Shown here: piece after piece, positions 46,756 to 56,291 of the stretch
Layout of the letters: each line of letters begins with the position of its first letter
Numbering within the stretch: position 1 is the first letter of the stretch
Assembly (NCBI GenBank): GCA_019637195.1
Contig: JAHBWA010000034.1
Location: forward strand, 1-64,000
Source of the DNA: Labilithrix sp.
Lineage (GTDB): Bacteria > Myxococcota_A > Polyangia > Polyangiales > Polyangiaceae
Length of the DNA stretch: 64,000 nucleotides
Direction of reading: 5' to 3'
Position numbers and translations under genes: made by a program
Notes under the pieces: generated by a model
The model's input: the letters and a program-made list of their open reading frames with translations, nothing else
Database searches by the model: none
Told to the model about the DNA's origin: nothing

Positions 46756-49184
46756 ATGACGCGCGGGAGCGAGCGGGAGACGGGGACGCGGAGAGGTGAG
46801 AAGGAGCGGAGCGCCGCGCTGCGCGCCGCGGCGTGCGCGCTCGTCGCGCTCGCGTCCGGCGCGGCGTGCGCCAAACCGTACGCGCCGATCGAGCTCCCGC
46901 CGCCGCCCGAGCCCCACGTCGGCGGGCGCACGTCACTCGCGCCGGGCGAGGACGCTGCGCCCGCGTCACGTCGAACGCGCCGCCGGGCGCGCGTCGCCGT
47001 GGGACGCCGGCCGGATCGGCCGCGCGTGGTGGATCGCCGGTCAGCTGGCGAGCGCGGCGCGGTGACCGCCGGGCAACGCCCGGCGCGTCGCCGTCGGGTG
47101 CCGTCGAGCTCGCGGTCTCCTCGTCGCACGCGTGCGTCCGCACGACGGACGGTGAGGTCTGGTGCTGGGGCCGCGGCGACGCCGGCGAGCTCGGCGACGG
47201 TCGTCGCGGCTACGCGCCGATACCGAAGCGCGTCGTCTTGCCGAAGCGCGCGGTCCGCCTCGACCGCGACTCGGCGCGATGCGCCGTCCTCGAGGACGCG
47301 ACGGTCGCGTGCTGGGGAGGATGGACCAAGGCGCACGGAGACCGCGCCGCCGTCCCGGTGCAGGTCGTCGCGGGCGTCTCCGACGTCGTCTTCGTGAGCA
47401 GCGAGGGCGCGCGGAGGATCTTCATCCGCCGCGACGGCTCGACGCTCTTCACCGACGCGAGCGCGCGCGCGCCCGTCGTCGCGCCCGCGCTCGCCGGCGC
47501 CGTCGAGATCGTCCAATCGTGGAAGGAGGGCTGCGCGCGCTTCGGCGACGGCAGCGTCAAGTGCTGGAGCTCCGCGCCGCCGCGGCCGCCATCTCCCGCG
47601 CGCCCGGGCGCGGCGCCTCCGGCTCCGAGCGCGCCGGCGCTTCCCCCGCTCGTCCCGCGGATCCCCGCGAACGCCGTCGGGCTCGCGGCGTCGTGCGCGG
47701 TGATGGCCGACCGGACCGCGCGGTGCTGGGGGGACAACGAGTCCGGCATCCTCGGCGACGGGACGTCGATCGACCGCAAGGAGCCCGTGCGCGTGCTCGG
47801 GCTCGCCGACGCCGCGCAGGTCTCGCGCGGAGGCCACACGGCGTGCGCGACGTCGACCGACGGCCGCGTGCGTTGCTGGGGCGACGCCTCCGAGTACCCG
47901 CTGATCCCCGGTCACCCCCGCCGGCTCCACGCGACGCCGGCCCCGGCGCCGCTCGAGGGGATCGCCGAGGTCGCCGTCGGGATCTCGCACGCGTGCGCGC
48001 GCTCGGTCGACGGACGCGTGGCGTGCTGGGGGCGAAACCAGTTCGCGGAGATCGGCGACGGCGCGCGCGCGCTCGAGCGGCCCACGCCGTCGTTCGTCGT
48101 CGGCTTCGGTCGCTCCGCGCCGGCGCCCGAGCCCGCCGCGGGACCGCCCGCGCCCTTCGCTCCGGCGCCGCCGGGCGTCGTCGCGACCGACATCGCCGCG
48201 GGCGGCGACACCACGTGCGCGCGGCTCTCCGACGGCTCGGCGCGCTGCTGGGGGAAGAACGACAGCGGTCAGCTCGGCGACGGCACGCGCGCGGACCAGC
48301 CCCGGCCCGTTCGCGTCCCGTACCTGCCGGCGGTCGCGAGCGTGCGACCCGGCGGCCATCACACGTGCGCGATCGGCGCCGGCGCGGACGCGGGAGCCGT
48401 CTTCTGCTGGGGCTTCGGCGGGTTGGGGCAGGCCGTCGACGCTCCGCTCCGCGTGCCCGCGCGCGTCGCCGGGCTCGGCGGCGTCGTGCAGATCGCCGTC
48501 GGGGAGATCACCTGCGCGCTCGGCGGCGACGGGAGCGTCAAGTGCTGGGGCGACTACGACGCCGGGTTCGGCGATCCGGGCCCGACGGGCAGCCTCACGC
48601 CGACCGCGGTCGCCGGCGCCGGCGGGCTCGTGGAGATCGCCGCGGGCGGCAGCGGCGCGTGCGGCCGGACCGCGGGCGGCGACGTCCGCTGCTTCGGCTG
48701 GGGCCCCCTCCGCGCGCTGTCCGGGGGCCGCACGCCCAAGCGGCGGGCGATGCCCGCGCCCGGGATCGCGCGCGCGAAGGCGATCGCGGTCGGGAGCGGC
48801 GTCGCGTGCGCGGTCGTCGACGCCGGCGCGGTCCGCTGCTGGGGATCCGGCGAGGTCGCCGACGTCGATCGCGTGCGCACCCGCGACGACGCGTACGACG
48901 TCTGGGTGCCCGTACGCGCGAAGGGCTACGACCGCTCGCTCGATCTCGCCCTCGGGCAGGACGGCTCCTGCGCGCGCTCCGAGTCGCGCGAGCTCGCGTG
49001 CTGGCGCGACGGGACGCTCGCGCGTCCGGGCCTCCGCGACGTGGTTAAGGTCGCCCACGGCGCCGCCCACGCCTGCGCGCTCCTGGCGAACGGACAGGTC
49101 CATTGCTGGGGGAGCAACGACTCCGGCCAGCTCGGAGACGGCACGACGACCGCGCGATCCACGCCGGTCCGCGTCGTGTTCTGA
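46756..49184 (+). CDS. RCC1-repeat lipoprotein, N-terminal frameshift
   Basis: The RCC1 body reads cleanly from about 47085 to 49184 in one frame, with more than ten C-W-G blades (EVWCWGRGDAGELGDGRR, RCWGDNESGILGDGTS, HCWGSNDSGQLGDGTT). In that frame the N-terminus (start 46833) is Arg-rich with no signal. A lipoprotein signal, ACALVALASGAACAKPYAP, lies in another frame from ATG 46756, and GRASPWDAGRIGRAWWIAG lies in the third. About two indels between 46960 and 47085 therefore separate the signal from the propeller. It is either a recent pseudogene or a sequence error. The predicted fold is two stacked propellers, function unknown. Confidence 0.8.
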
Positions 49185-49216
49185 CGCGTCGCCCGCGGCT
49201 CGGGCGCGCGACGCGT
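49184..49216. terminator. Perfect 9 bp GC hairpin between convergent genes
   Basis: ACGCGTCGC (49184-49192) pairs perfectly with GCGACGCGT (49208-49216) around CCGCGGCTCGGGCGC, which can itself pair further (CCG/CGG). It begins on the last base of the RCC1 stop and lies before the opposing gene's end at 49235. Probably a bidirectional terminator without a T-run. Confidence 0.6.
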
Positions 49217-49234
49217 CGCCGTCGCGACCGCCCC

Positions 49235-51016
49235 TCAGCGCGCCGCGGTGTTGCGGTCGGGTGCGCTCGACACCGTGATCGGCAGCCAGAACGCCTTGAT
49301 CTTCGCGGTCTGGCCGTCGCGATCGTAGCCGGCGAGCCCGAAGAGCACGTTCCACCAGTAGCCCGCCGGGTGCTGCCCGTACGAGAAGAGCGGCAGGAGG
49401 TGGAACTGCCAGTCCTTGCCGCCGGACACGCGGCGCTCGCGGTAGAGGGTGTTCGCGGCCACCTGGGTGACGGTGCCGTCGACGGTGTCCGCGAAGCGCC
49501 AGTAGAACGGGAAGCCGATCGTCGTGCGGCCCTTCTGGCTCGCGAAGTCCCAGAAGAACGGGGCGAGCACCGTGTGCGACGACGTCTTGTCGCGGCCGAT
49601 GTAGACGATGGGGTGGATGTCCGTCTCCCATCCCTCGACGTCGCGCGTGTACATGATGTTGGGGAAGGCCCAGTACGTGCGCGAGACGTTGTAGCTCTCG
49701 AAGCGGCCGAACAGCGGGGTGAGCAGCGCGCGGCCCTTCGGGCTCGACGACCCGTAGTAGAACGGGAAGATGCCGAGCGCGCTGTAGCCGACGTCGATGT
49801 CCGTGTTCCGGTAGTAGACGGGCAGGATCGGCCCGGCCATCGTCAACGAGGTCGCGTTGTTCCGCGTCGTCGCGCGCGAGAAGAACGGCGTGATCATCGT
49901 GTCCGCCGTCGGCGTCACGCGCCGGAGGTAGCCGGGGACGACGAGGAGGTTCTTCTCCGGGCTCGTGCCGTAGTGGAAGAAGGGGAAGAGCGTGACGTGC
50001 GACTCGCGCACGCCGCCCGACTCGGGCTTGCCCTTGATCGAGAAGAAGAGCGGCGCGACGTCGAAGATCGAGCGCTTGGCGTTCGACTCCGAGATGACCG
50101 GGCCGATGACGGTGAGCTTGCTCTCGTCGAGCTCGCGCTCGCGGTGGAAGTAGAGCGCGGGCGGGATGAGCGTGTACGTCTTGCGCGCGCCGTCGAGGTC
50201 GCCGTTGTCGCCGTGGAAGACGAACGGCGCGACGCCCCAGTCGACGTCGCGCAGGGTGCGGTCGCGGAAGTACGGCCCGACGAGCGTGAAGGCGCTCTTC
50301 TCGCCCCAGTGCGACGTGGTGAGCAGCGCCGGCGAGTGGAAGTAGCCGCCGTCCTTGCGCTTGCCCTGGAAGAAGAGCGGCGCGAGCCAGTTGTCGTGCT
50401 CGGAGGGCGCCTCGCGGTGGGCGAGGGGACCGAGGACGAGCACGTGGTTCTGCCGGTCGCGCACGCGCCAGAAGGCGGGGAAGACGATGTCGGCGTCGAC
50501 GTTCGGCGAGCGGCGCTGGTAGTAGAGGAGGCCCGTGAGCGACTCGCGGTCGGTCTTCGGCGTGGCGGCGCCGGTCTCCGGATCGAGACCGCGCGTGTGC
50601 TCGAGGTAGAGCGGCGGGATCAGCCGGAGCCGGTAGTCGCCGCGGCGCTCCTCGTAGAGCGGGAAGTAGCTCCGGTGCAGCTTGCCCTCGGCGCCCGGCG
50701 GATCGCCGTCGTAGTCCGTGCCGATCGTCTCCTTGACCGCGTCCGGGATCGCCAGCGGATCTTGCGGCGTCTGCACGGTCGGCTCGCCGCCGGGCCGCGC
50801 GGAGGGCGAGGCGCCCTGCTGATCGTCGTCGTCGCCGGCCCCGCGCTGCGGGCCGACGGACTTGTTGCGCGTCGGGCGCGACTGGGTGGGGCCGCCGCCC
50901 TGACCGCCGCCGCCGCCACCGCCGCCCATGCTGCCCGGCATCTGCGCGGACGCCGCGGTCGGGACCGCGATCCCGAGCAGCGCGAGCGCGAGACCGGCGG
51001 CGCGCGAGCGCCTCAC
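49235..51016 (-). CDS. Exported beta-rich repeat protein, coupled to hisS
   Basis: 593 aa from GTG 51016, overlapping the hisS stop (GTGA). Signal peptide MRRSRAAGLALALLGIAVPT, then a Gly-rich and acidic linker. From residue 100 the protein is a chain of short repeats of the type W-P-LFF/FPFFY with alternating polar and aromatic residues (VTLFPFFHYGTSPEKN, YSALGIFPFYYGSSSP, TVLAPFFWDFASQKG). This predicts an outer-membrane barrel or a beta-solenoid. No named family is recognised. Coupling to a housekeeping tRNA synthetase is odd and probably only a shared transcript. Confidence 0.75.
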   Translation of the reverse strand: MRRSRAAGLALALLGIAVPTAASAQMPGSMGGGGGGGGQGGGPTQSRPTRNKSVGPQRGAGDDDDQQGASPSARPGGEPTVQTPQDPLAIPDAVKETIGTDYDGDPPGAEGKLHRSYFPLYEERRGDYRLRLIPPLYLEHTRGLDPETGAATPKTDRESLTGLLYYQRRSPNVDADIVFPAFWRVRDRQNHVLVLGPLAHREAPSEHDNWLAPLFFQGKRKDGGYFHSPALLTTSHWGEKSAFTLVGPYFRDRTLRDVDWGVAPFVFHGDNGDLDGARKTYTLIPPALYFHRERELDESKLTVIGPVISESNAKRSIFDVAPLFFSIKGKPESGGVRESHVTLFPFFHYGTSPEKNLLVVPGYLRRVTPTADTMITPFFSRATTRNNATSLTMAGPILPVYYRNTDIDVGYSALGIFPFYYGSSSPKGRALLTPLFGRFESYNVSRTYWAFPNIMYTRDVEGWETDIHPIVYIGRDKTSSHTVLAPFFWDFASQKGRTTIGFPFYWRFADTVDGTVTQVAANTLYRERRVSGGKDWQFHLLPLFSYGQHPAGYWWNVLFGLAGYDRDGQTAKIKAFWLPITVSSAPDRNTAAR

Positions 51017-52323
51017 GTGGCGCCTTCTTTCGGCGCCGCGGCCTCGGGGACCGGCGACGCGACGACGGCCGCGACGCGCGCGACGACGTCAGCGCGGGCG
51101 ACCGCCTCCTGGACGTGCCCCGCGAGGTCCTTCATCTCCACGACGCCTTGGTTGACCTCGCGGTCGCCGAGGATCAAACAAACGCGCGCGCCGAGGGCGT
51201 TCGCGCGCCGGAGCTGCGCCTTCATCGAGGCCTTGCGGGTGTCGACCTCACAGCGGAGCCCCGCGCGCCGCACGTCGCGGGCGAGCACGAGCCCGGCCGC
51301 CTGCGTGCCCTCGCCGACCGGCGCGACGAACACGTCGACGACGCTCTTGGCCGCGTCGATGTCGCTCGCGATGAGCAGGCGCTCGAGCCCGGCGGCGAAG
51401 CCGATCGCCGGGACCTCCGGGCCGCCGAGGTCCTTGACCATCCCGTCGTAGCGGCCGCCGCCGAGCAGCGTGCTGCCGGCGCCGAGCTTGTCGTACGCGC
51501 CTTTGATCTCGAAGAGCGTGCGCGTGTAGTAGTCGAGCCCGCGTACGAGCTTCGGATCGACCGTGTACGGAGTGCCGAGCGCGTCGAGGTTCCGCCGCAG
51601 CTCGTCCCAGTGGACGCGGTCGGCGTCGCTCAGGAACTCGAGGATCGTCGGCGCGCTCGCGACCGCCTCGGCGTCGGCCGGGTGCTTCGAGTCGAGGATG
51701 CGGAGCGGGTTCGTCGCGAGTCGGCGCTGCGAGTCGGCCGAGAGCTTGTCCTTCATCGGCGTGAGCGCCGCGACGAGGGCGTCCTTGTAGCGGGCGCGCG
51801 TGTCGCCGCTGCCGATCGAGTTGATGAAGACGTCCGGCGCGGCGACGCCGATCTCGCGGAGGAAACCGGCGAGCGCGTCGATCATCTCGGCGTCGCAGCC
51901 GGGGCCCGGATCGCCGATGCACTCGGCGCCGAGCTGGTAAAACTGCCGGTAGCGCCCGCGCTGGGGCCGCTCGGCGCGGAACATCGGCCCGAGGTAATAC
52001 CAGCGTGTGACCGGCTCCTGGTTGTGGACGCCGTGCTCGACGTACGCGCGGATCGCGCCGGCGGTGCCCTCCGGACGGAGGGTCAGCGGCTCGTCGTGAC
52101 GGGTGAAGGAGTACATCTCCTTCTCGACGACGTCCGTCGCCTCGCCGATCGCCCGGACGAACAGCGGCGTCGGCTCGACGTACGGCGTACGGACCTCGCG
52201 GTAGCCGTGGCGCTGCATGGCGCGCGCGAAGGCACCCTCGACGGCGTGCCATCGGGCGATCTCCGCCGGCAGGATGTCGTTCATCCCCTTGACGGCTTTG
52301 ACGAGTGGCGTGCTCGAGCCCAC
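51013..52323 (-). CDS. hisS: Histidyl-tRNA synthetase
   Basis: About 436 aa class II synthetase. From GTG 52323 the product begins VGSSTPLVKAVKGMNDILP, matching the family N-terminus; the ATG 39 bases upstream adds an Ala/Ser-rich tail. Motif 2 region LRPEGTAGAIRAY, histidine loop LVRGLDYYTRTLFEI, motif 3 region IGFAAGLERLL and the C-terminal anticodon domain (GLVLARDVRRAGLRCEVD, ARVCLILGDREV) are all present. It is divergent from ruvX and followed by a coupled surface-protein gene. Confidence 0.96.
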   Translation of the reverse strand: MGSSTPLVKAVKGMNDILPAEIARWHAVEGAFARAMQRHGYREVRTPYVEPTPLFVRAIGEATDVVEKEMYSFTRHDEPLTLRPEGTAGAIRAYVEHGVHNQEPVTRWYYLGPMFRAERPQRGRYRQFYQLGAECIGDPGPGCDAEMIDALAGFLREIGVAAPDVFINSIGSGDTRARYKDALVAALTPMKDKLSADSQRRLATNPLRILDSKHPADAEAVASAPTILEFLSDADRVHWDELRRNLDALGTPYTVDPKLVRGLDYYTRTLFEIKGAYDKLGAGSTLLGGGRYDGMVKDLGGPEVPAIGFAAGLERLLIASDIDAAKSVVDVFVAPVGEGTQAAGLVLARDVRRAGLRCEVDTRKASMKAQLRRANALGARVCLILGDREVNQGVVEMKDLAGHVQEAVARADVVARVAAVVASPVPEAAAPKEGAT

Positions 52324-52502
52324 GGCGGGACCGCTTATCGCCGCTGCGCTCCGAGGGGTCAAGAACTGCTTGTGTTCACTGCATTTCGCCCCCAGGGTGG
52401 CCCGGGCGCGAGCGGACCGGCATCGGCGGCCCCGGCGTCTGCCGCCGCGGCACGCCCAAGCCCGTTGGCAGGAGGACCCGGCGCAGCTACAAGCCTCCCG
52501 GC

Positions 52503-53024
52503 GTGGGGCAGGACTTCTCAGGCAACCCCAAGAAGCGGCCGCGGAAGGCCGTGTGCGCGCTCGATCTCGGCGCGGTCCGCGTCGGCGTCGCCGTGACGGA
52601 CGAGCTCGGCATGATGGCGCACCCCCGCGGCGCGCTCGCCGCCAAGCCGCGGCCGGCGCTGCTCGAGGCGCTCCGGGCCCTGGTGGAGGAGGAGAGCATC
52701 GGCCGGATCGTCGTCGGGTTCCCGCTCGACATGCGCGGGACCGAGGGTGAGGCCGCGCGCCGCGCGCGCGACACCGCCCAGGCGATCGCCGACGCGACCT
52801 CGTGCGAGGTCGAGCTGTTCGACGAGCGCCTCACGACCGTCCAGGCGCAGCGCGCGCTCACCGACAGCGGCGTGACGGGGAAGAAGGCGCGGGCCCGGAT
52901 CGACGAGGCCTCCGCGGTCACGATCCTCCAGGCGTGGCTCGACGCGCGCGCGGAGCGGCGGGCCGCGCGCCTCCGCGCGCCGTCGTCGGGCGCGCCGGCG
53001 AAGCGGCGAGGGCCGCCGCGATGA
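52503..53024 (+). CDS. ruvX: Putative pre-16S rRNA nuclease / Holliday-junction resolvase-like YqgF
   Basis: 173 aa from GTG 52503. RNase H-like fold with motifs ALDLGAVRVGVAVTDE, IVVGFPLDMRGTEGE, FDERLTTVQAQRAL and ARIDEASAVTILQAWL, containing the expected acidic ligands. YqgF trims the 5' end of 16S rRNA in E. coli; the junction-resolvase role is disputed. The tail is Arg/Ala-rich. Its stop overlaps the mltG start (ATGA), a conserved pairing in many bacteria. Confidence 0.93.
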   Translation: MGQDFSGNPKKRPRKAVCALDLGAVRVGVAVTDELGMMAHPRGALAAKPRPALLEALRALVEEESIGRIVVGFPLDMRGTEGEAARRARDTAQAIADATSCEVELFDERLTTVQAQRALTDSGVTGKKARARIDEASAVTILQAWLDARAERRAARLRAPSSGAPAKRRGPPR

Positions 53025-54304
53025 GCCGCTCGTCGAGCTCCGGCACCGCGGCGAAGAAGGCGTCCGCGTCGCGATCTGCGAAGGCGGAGGCACGCTCCCC
53101 GAGGACGGAGGCGCGGACGACGCCCAAGGCCGACGACGCCCCCGCGAGCGCGCGCCTCGAGGGCCCGCGATCGAGCAAGGGCGAGCGGCGCGTCCGCACG
53201 CGGCGCGTCCGGCGGAGCCCCGAGGGCGGGGGGCGCACGCTCGCGTGGATCGTCGTCCTCGCGCTCGGCGCGCTGGTCGCGGCGCTCGCGACGTACGTGC
53301 TCGTCGTGTTCCCGTCGAGCGCGGGGCCGGGGACCGGCAAGGACGTCGAGCTCGCCGTCGATCGCGACGACGACGCGCCGGCGATCGTCGCCAAGCTCGA
53401 TCGCGCGGGCCTCCTCCGCTCGCCGCAGACGTTCGCGCTCTACGCGCGCCTCGTCGGTCTCCGCGCGACGCCCGGCGTGCACCTCCTCACCGACGACGCG
53501 AGCCCCCACGAGCTCGTGCGGCGCCTCGAGCGGGAGGGCCACGCGACGCGCGCCAAGGTGACGATCCCCGAGGGATGGAACCGCTTCGACATCGCGAAGC
53601 GCCTCCAGACGCTCCACGTGGCGTGGGCCCAGGCGTTCCTCGACGCCACCGCGAACACGGATCTGCTCCGCGAGATCGGCGTCGACGGCGACAGCGCCGA
53701 GGGCTTCCTCTTCCCCGCGACCTACGATCTCCCGCTCGACAGCGATCCGAAGGACGTCGTCCGGCGCCTGGTCTCGGAGTTCGATCGCCGGTTCATTCAG
53801 CTCGAGCAGAACCACCGTCTCGGGCGCGCCCAGCTCGAGGGCACGCTCGGCTGGGGCCGCCGCGAGATCGTGACGCTGGCTTCGATGGTCGAGAAGGAGG
53901 CCGCGGTCGACGAGGAGCGCGCCCTCATCGCGAGCGTCTTTCTGAACCGCCTCCGCGACCCGGCGTTCAAGCGCAAGGTCCTGCAGTGCGACCCGACGTC
54001 GGCCTACGGGTGCATCGCGCTGCGCGATCGCGTCCCGGCCTGCGCGGGCTTCGCGGGCAAGCCGACCCACGCGATCAACGTCGATCCGCTCAACACGTAC
54101 TCGACGTACGTGCACGAGGGGCTCCCTCCCGGGCCGATCGGCAACCCCGGCACGAAGTCGCTCCAGGCGGTGCTGGCGCCGGCGAGCACGAAGTACCTCT
54201 ACTTCGTGGTCCGCGGAGACCGCCGCCACGCCTTCAGCGAGACGCTCGAGGAGCACAACACCGCGGTGAAGGACTTCCGCGAGCGGACCTCGCGCGATCA
54301 CTGA
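53021..54304 (+). CDS. mltG: Endolytic murein transglycosylase
   Basis: 427 aa. A Ser/Lys/Ala-rich cytoplasmic tail, one membrane helix near 75-97 (LAWIVVLALGALVAALATYV), a LysM-like segment (KVTIPEGWNRFDIAKRLQ) and the YceG catalytic domain with Glu in ASMVEKEAAVDEE near 290. The conserved stretches PLNTYSTYVHEGLPPGPIGN and TKYLYFVV follow. It cleaves nascent peptidoglycan strands at the inner membrane to set glycan length. The last nine codons (FRERTSRDH) contain a 26-base sequence repeated exactly 4 kb downstream. Confidence 0.95.
   Translation: MSRSSSSGTAAKKASASRSAKAEARSPRTEARTTPKADDAPASARLEGPRSSKGERRVRTRRVRRSPEGGGRTLAWIVVLALGALVAALATYVLVVFPSSAGPGTGKDVELAVDRDDDAPAIVAKLDRAGLLRSPQTFALYARLVGLRATPGVHLLTDDASPHELVRRLEREGHATRAKVTIPEGWNRFDIAKRLQTLHVAWAQAFLDATANTDLLREIGVDGDSAEGFLFPATYDLPLDSDPKDVVRRLVSEFDRRFIQLEQNHRLGRAQLEGTLGWGRREIVTLASMVEKEAAVDEERALIASVFLNRLRDPAFKRKVLQCDPTSAYGCIALRDRVPACAGFAGKPTHAINVDPLNTYSTYVHEGLPPGPIGNPGTKSLQAVLAPASTKYLYFVVRGDRRHAFSETLEEHNTAVKDFRERTSRDH
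54277..54302. repeat. 26 bp direct repeat, copy 1, at the mltG 3' end
   Basis: CCGCGAGCGGACCTCGCGCG plus ATCACT, overlapping the last codons of mltG, recurs base for base at 58287-58312, 4,010 bp away. A diverged third version (first 13 bases identical) begins at 59707. The two exact copies bracket the broken regulator, truncated hydrolase and nuclease genes, as attachment-like or recombination repeats would. Confidence 0.85.
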
Positions 54305-54552
54305 GCGCGGAGCGGGTGCTTGGGCTACCGATCGCGCCTGTTCGCGGACGCTCGCGGGAGGGCGGTACGACCAGCGAGGCGGGGGCAAGACGGCTCCGGC
54401 AACGGCGGAAGTCGCGTGGGCGAGCGCGGCGCTCGAAACGAGCTTTGGGGGGGGCGTTCCCCGCAAGCCCACGCAGGAGGACGCGGCGGGCCGGGAGCTC
54501 GACCGCGGCTGGATCCCCGGGCGTTTGGCTCACGCGGTAGGATCGGCGGAGG

Positions 54553-56287
54553 ATGGTCGAGAGGAGGAGCGGAGCGCCGATCGGTCGGGACGACGAGCTC
54601 CACCTGGCGCGTCGTCTGCTCGAGGACGGGGCGCGCCTGATCACGGTCGTGGGCGCGCCGGGCGTCGGCAAGACCCGGGTCTTGCGTCACGTCGCGCGCG
54701 ACCTCGCAGACGAGGGCGCCGACGTCTGCGTCGTCGCGCTCCGGGACCTCGCCGCGTCGGGCGTCCTCGGCGGCGTGCTCCGCGCCCTCGGCGGGGCGGC
54801 GCGCGTGTCGTCGCGCGCGTCCGCGATCGCGCGCGCGGCCGAGCGCATGGAACGGCGGGGCACCGTGCTCGTCCTCGACGAGGCCGAGCACGTACGCGAC
54901 GAGGTCGCCGAGCTGGTGACGGCGTGGCTCGACGGGATGACCCGCGTGCGCGTGCTCGCGAGCTCGCGCGAGCGGCTCGACGTCGTGTTCGAGCACGTCG
55001 TGCGCCTCGAGCCGCTCGCGCCGGCGTTCGCCGCCGCGCTGCTCCGCGACGCGCTCGGGCGCGCCGCGGCTCGTTGGAAGGTGAGCGACGACGACGCGCG
55101 CCGGCTCGTCTCCCGCGTCGACGGTCTGCCGCTCGGCGTGGAGCTCCTCGCCTCACGCGTCGCCGCGCTCGGCCCGCACAGCGTCCTGGCGAGCCGAGCT
55201 CTACCGCGCCTACGCGCGTTTCCTCGCGCTTCGCGGTCGGTTCGCAGGCGCGATCGCCTACGGCCTGCGCGCGCGGGCCTTGGCGGAGGAGGGCGGCGAC
55301 CACCACGTCGCTGCGTGGGTGGCGTCGTTCGAGTGCTTCGCGCGAAGGCCGCTCGGCGACCTCGACGGCGCCGCGCAGGCCGGGCTGAGGGCGCTCGCGT
55401 ACGCCCATGAAGCGCGTGACCTTCGACTCGAGTCGATGGCGGAGCAGGCGCTCGGGCTCGTCGACCACGCCCGGCGCGATCACGAGGCGGCGCTCGGACG
55501 ATTCCTCCGCTCGCTCGCGGCGGCGCGACAGGTCGACGACGAGCGCGCCGCCGGCATCGCGCTCGCCAACCGTGCGCTCACGCTGATCGCCATCGGCGAT
55601 CTCGACGCCGCGCATGAGGCCTACGAAGCCGCCCGCGCGAGCTTCGTCGCCGCGGGCGATCGCTACCACGTCGCGCGCATCCTGCCGCTCGAAGTGGCGC
55701 TCGCGCGCGCCTCGGGCGATCTCGACGCCGCGGAGGCGCGCTACGCCGGCGCGCTCGAGGCGGTGCGCGATCAGGACGACCTCGCCGGTGAGGTGGAGTT
55801 GCTGCTCGAGGGCGCGCGGATCGCCGCGGTCCGTCGGTCGCGCGCGCGCGCCGAGGCGCGCCTCGCCGAAGCGAAGCTCGTCGCGCGCGGCCTGGAGGAC
55901 ACCTTCCTCGCCGCGGAGCTCGAGGACGTCAGCCGCGAGGTCGCGCGCGCCGAGCGAGGCGAGCTCACGCTGAGGCTCGACGCGGAGGCGCGCGCGATCG
56001 AGCTCGTGGGGGGCGCCGCAGGCCGCGCGAAGATCGATCTCTCGCGCCGCGCCGCCCTCCGCAGGATCGTCCTGGCGCTCGCCGATCGTCACGCTCACGG
56101 TCGAGGCGGGCTCGCGCCGGAGGAGGTGCGCGAGGCCGGATGGCCCGGGGAGCGGATGCGTCCCGAGTCGGCTTCGGCGCGTGTCTACATGGCGATCCGC
56201 CGCCTCCGCGCGCTCGGGCTCGAGGAGGCGATCGTCACCACCGACGACGGCTACGCCCTGTCCGCGCTCGTCCGGATCGTCCCATGA
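54553..56287 (+). pseudogene. NB-ARC/TPR/winged-helix regulator with internal deletion and frameshift
   Basis: From ATG 54553 an STAND-type ATPase reads well: GRDDELHLARRLL, Walker A GAPGVGKTR near 34, Walker B TVLVLDEAEH near 103, LASSRERL and GLPLGVELLASRVAAL near 191. Around 55195 good sequence continues only in the next frame with LYRAYARFLALRGRFAGAIA, a TPR region already in mid-array. The TPRs then run to about 55980, followed by a C-terminal winged-helix (AALRRIVLALADRHAHG, GWPGERMRPESASARVYMAI, TDDGYALSA). The whole is about 575 codons where relatives are usually several hundred longer. An internal segment has apparently been lost and the frame shifted, so no full protein is made as written. 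Confidence 0.75.
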
Positions 56288-56291
56288 CGAA

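Noticed and set aside
45243..49631. A 1,462-codon minus-strand frame
   Set aside because: It runs antisense through the desulfurase and RCC1 genes, with extreme Arg/Ala composition and no start, signal or domain.
54320..54640. Small gene between mltG and the NB-ARC regulator
   Set aside because: The frame is Gly/Arg-rich, overlaps the regulator start and shows no motif or ribosome binding site.
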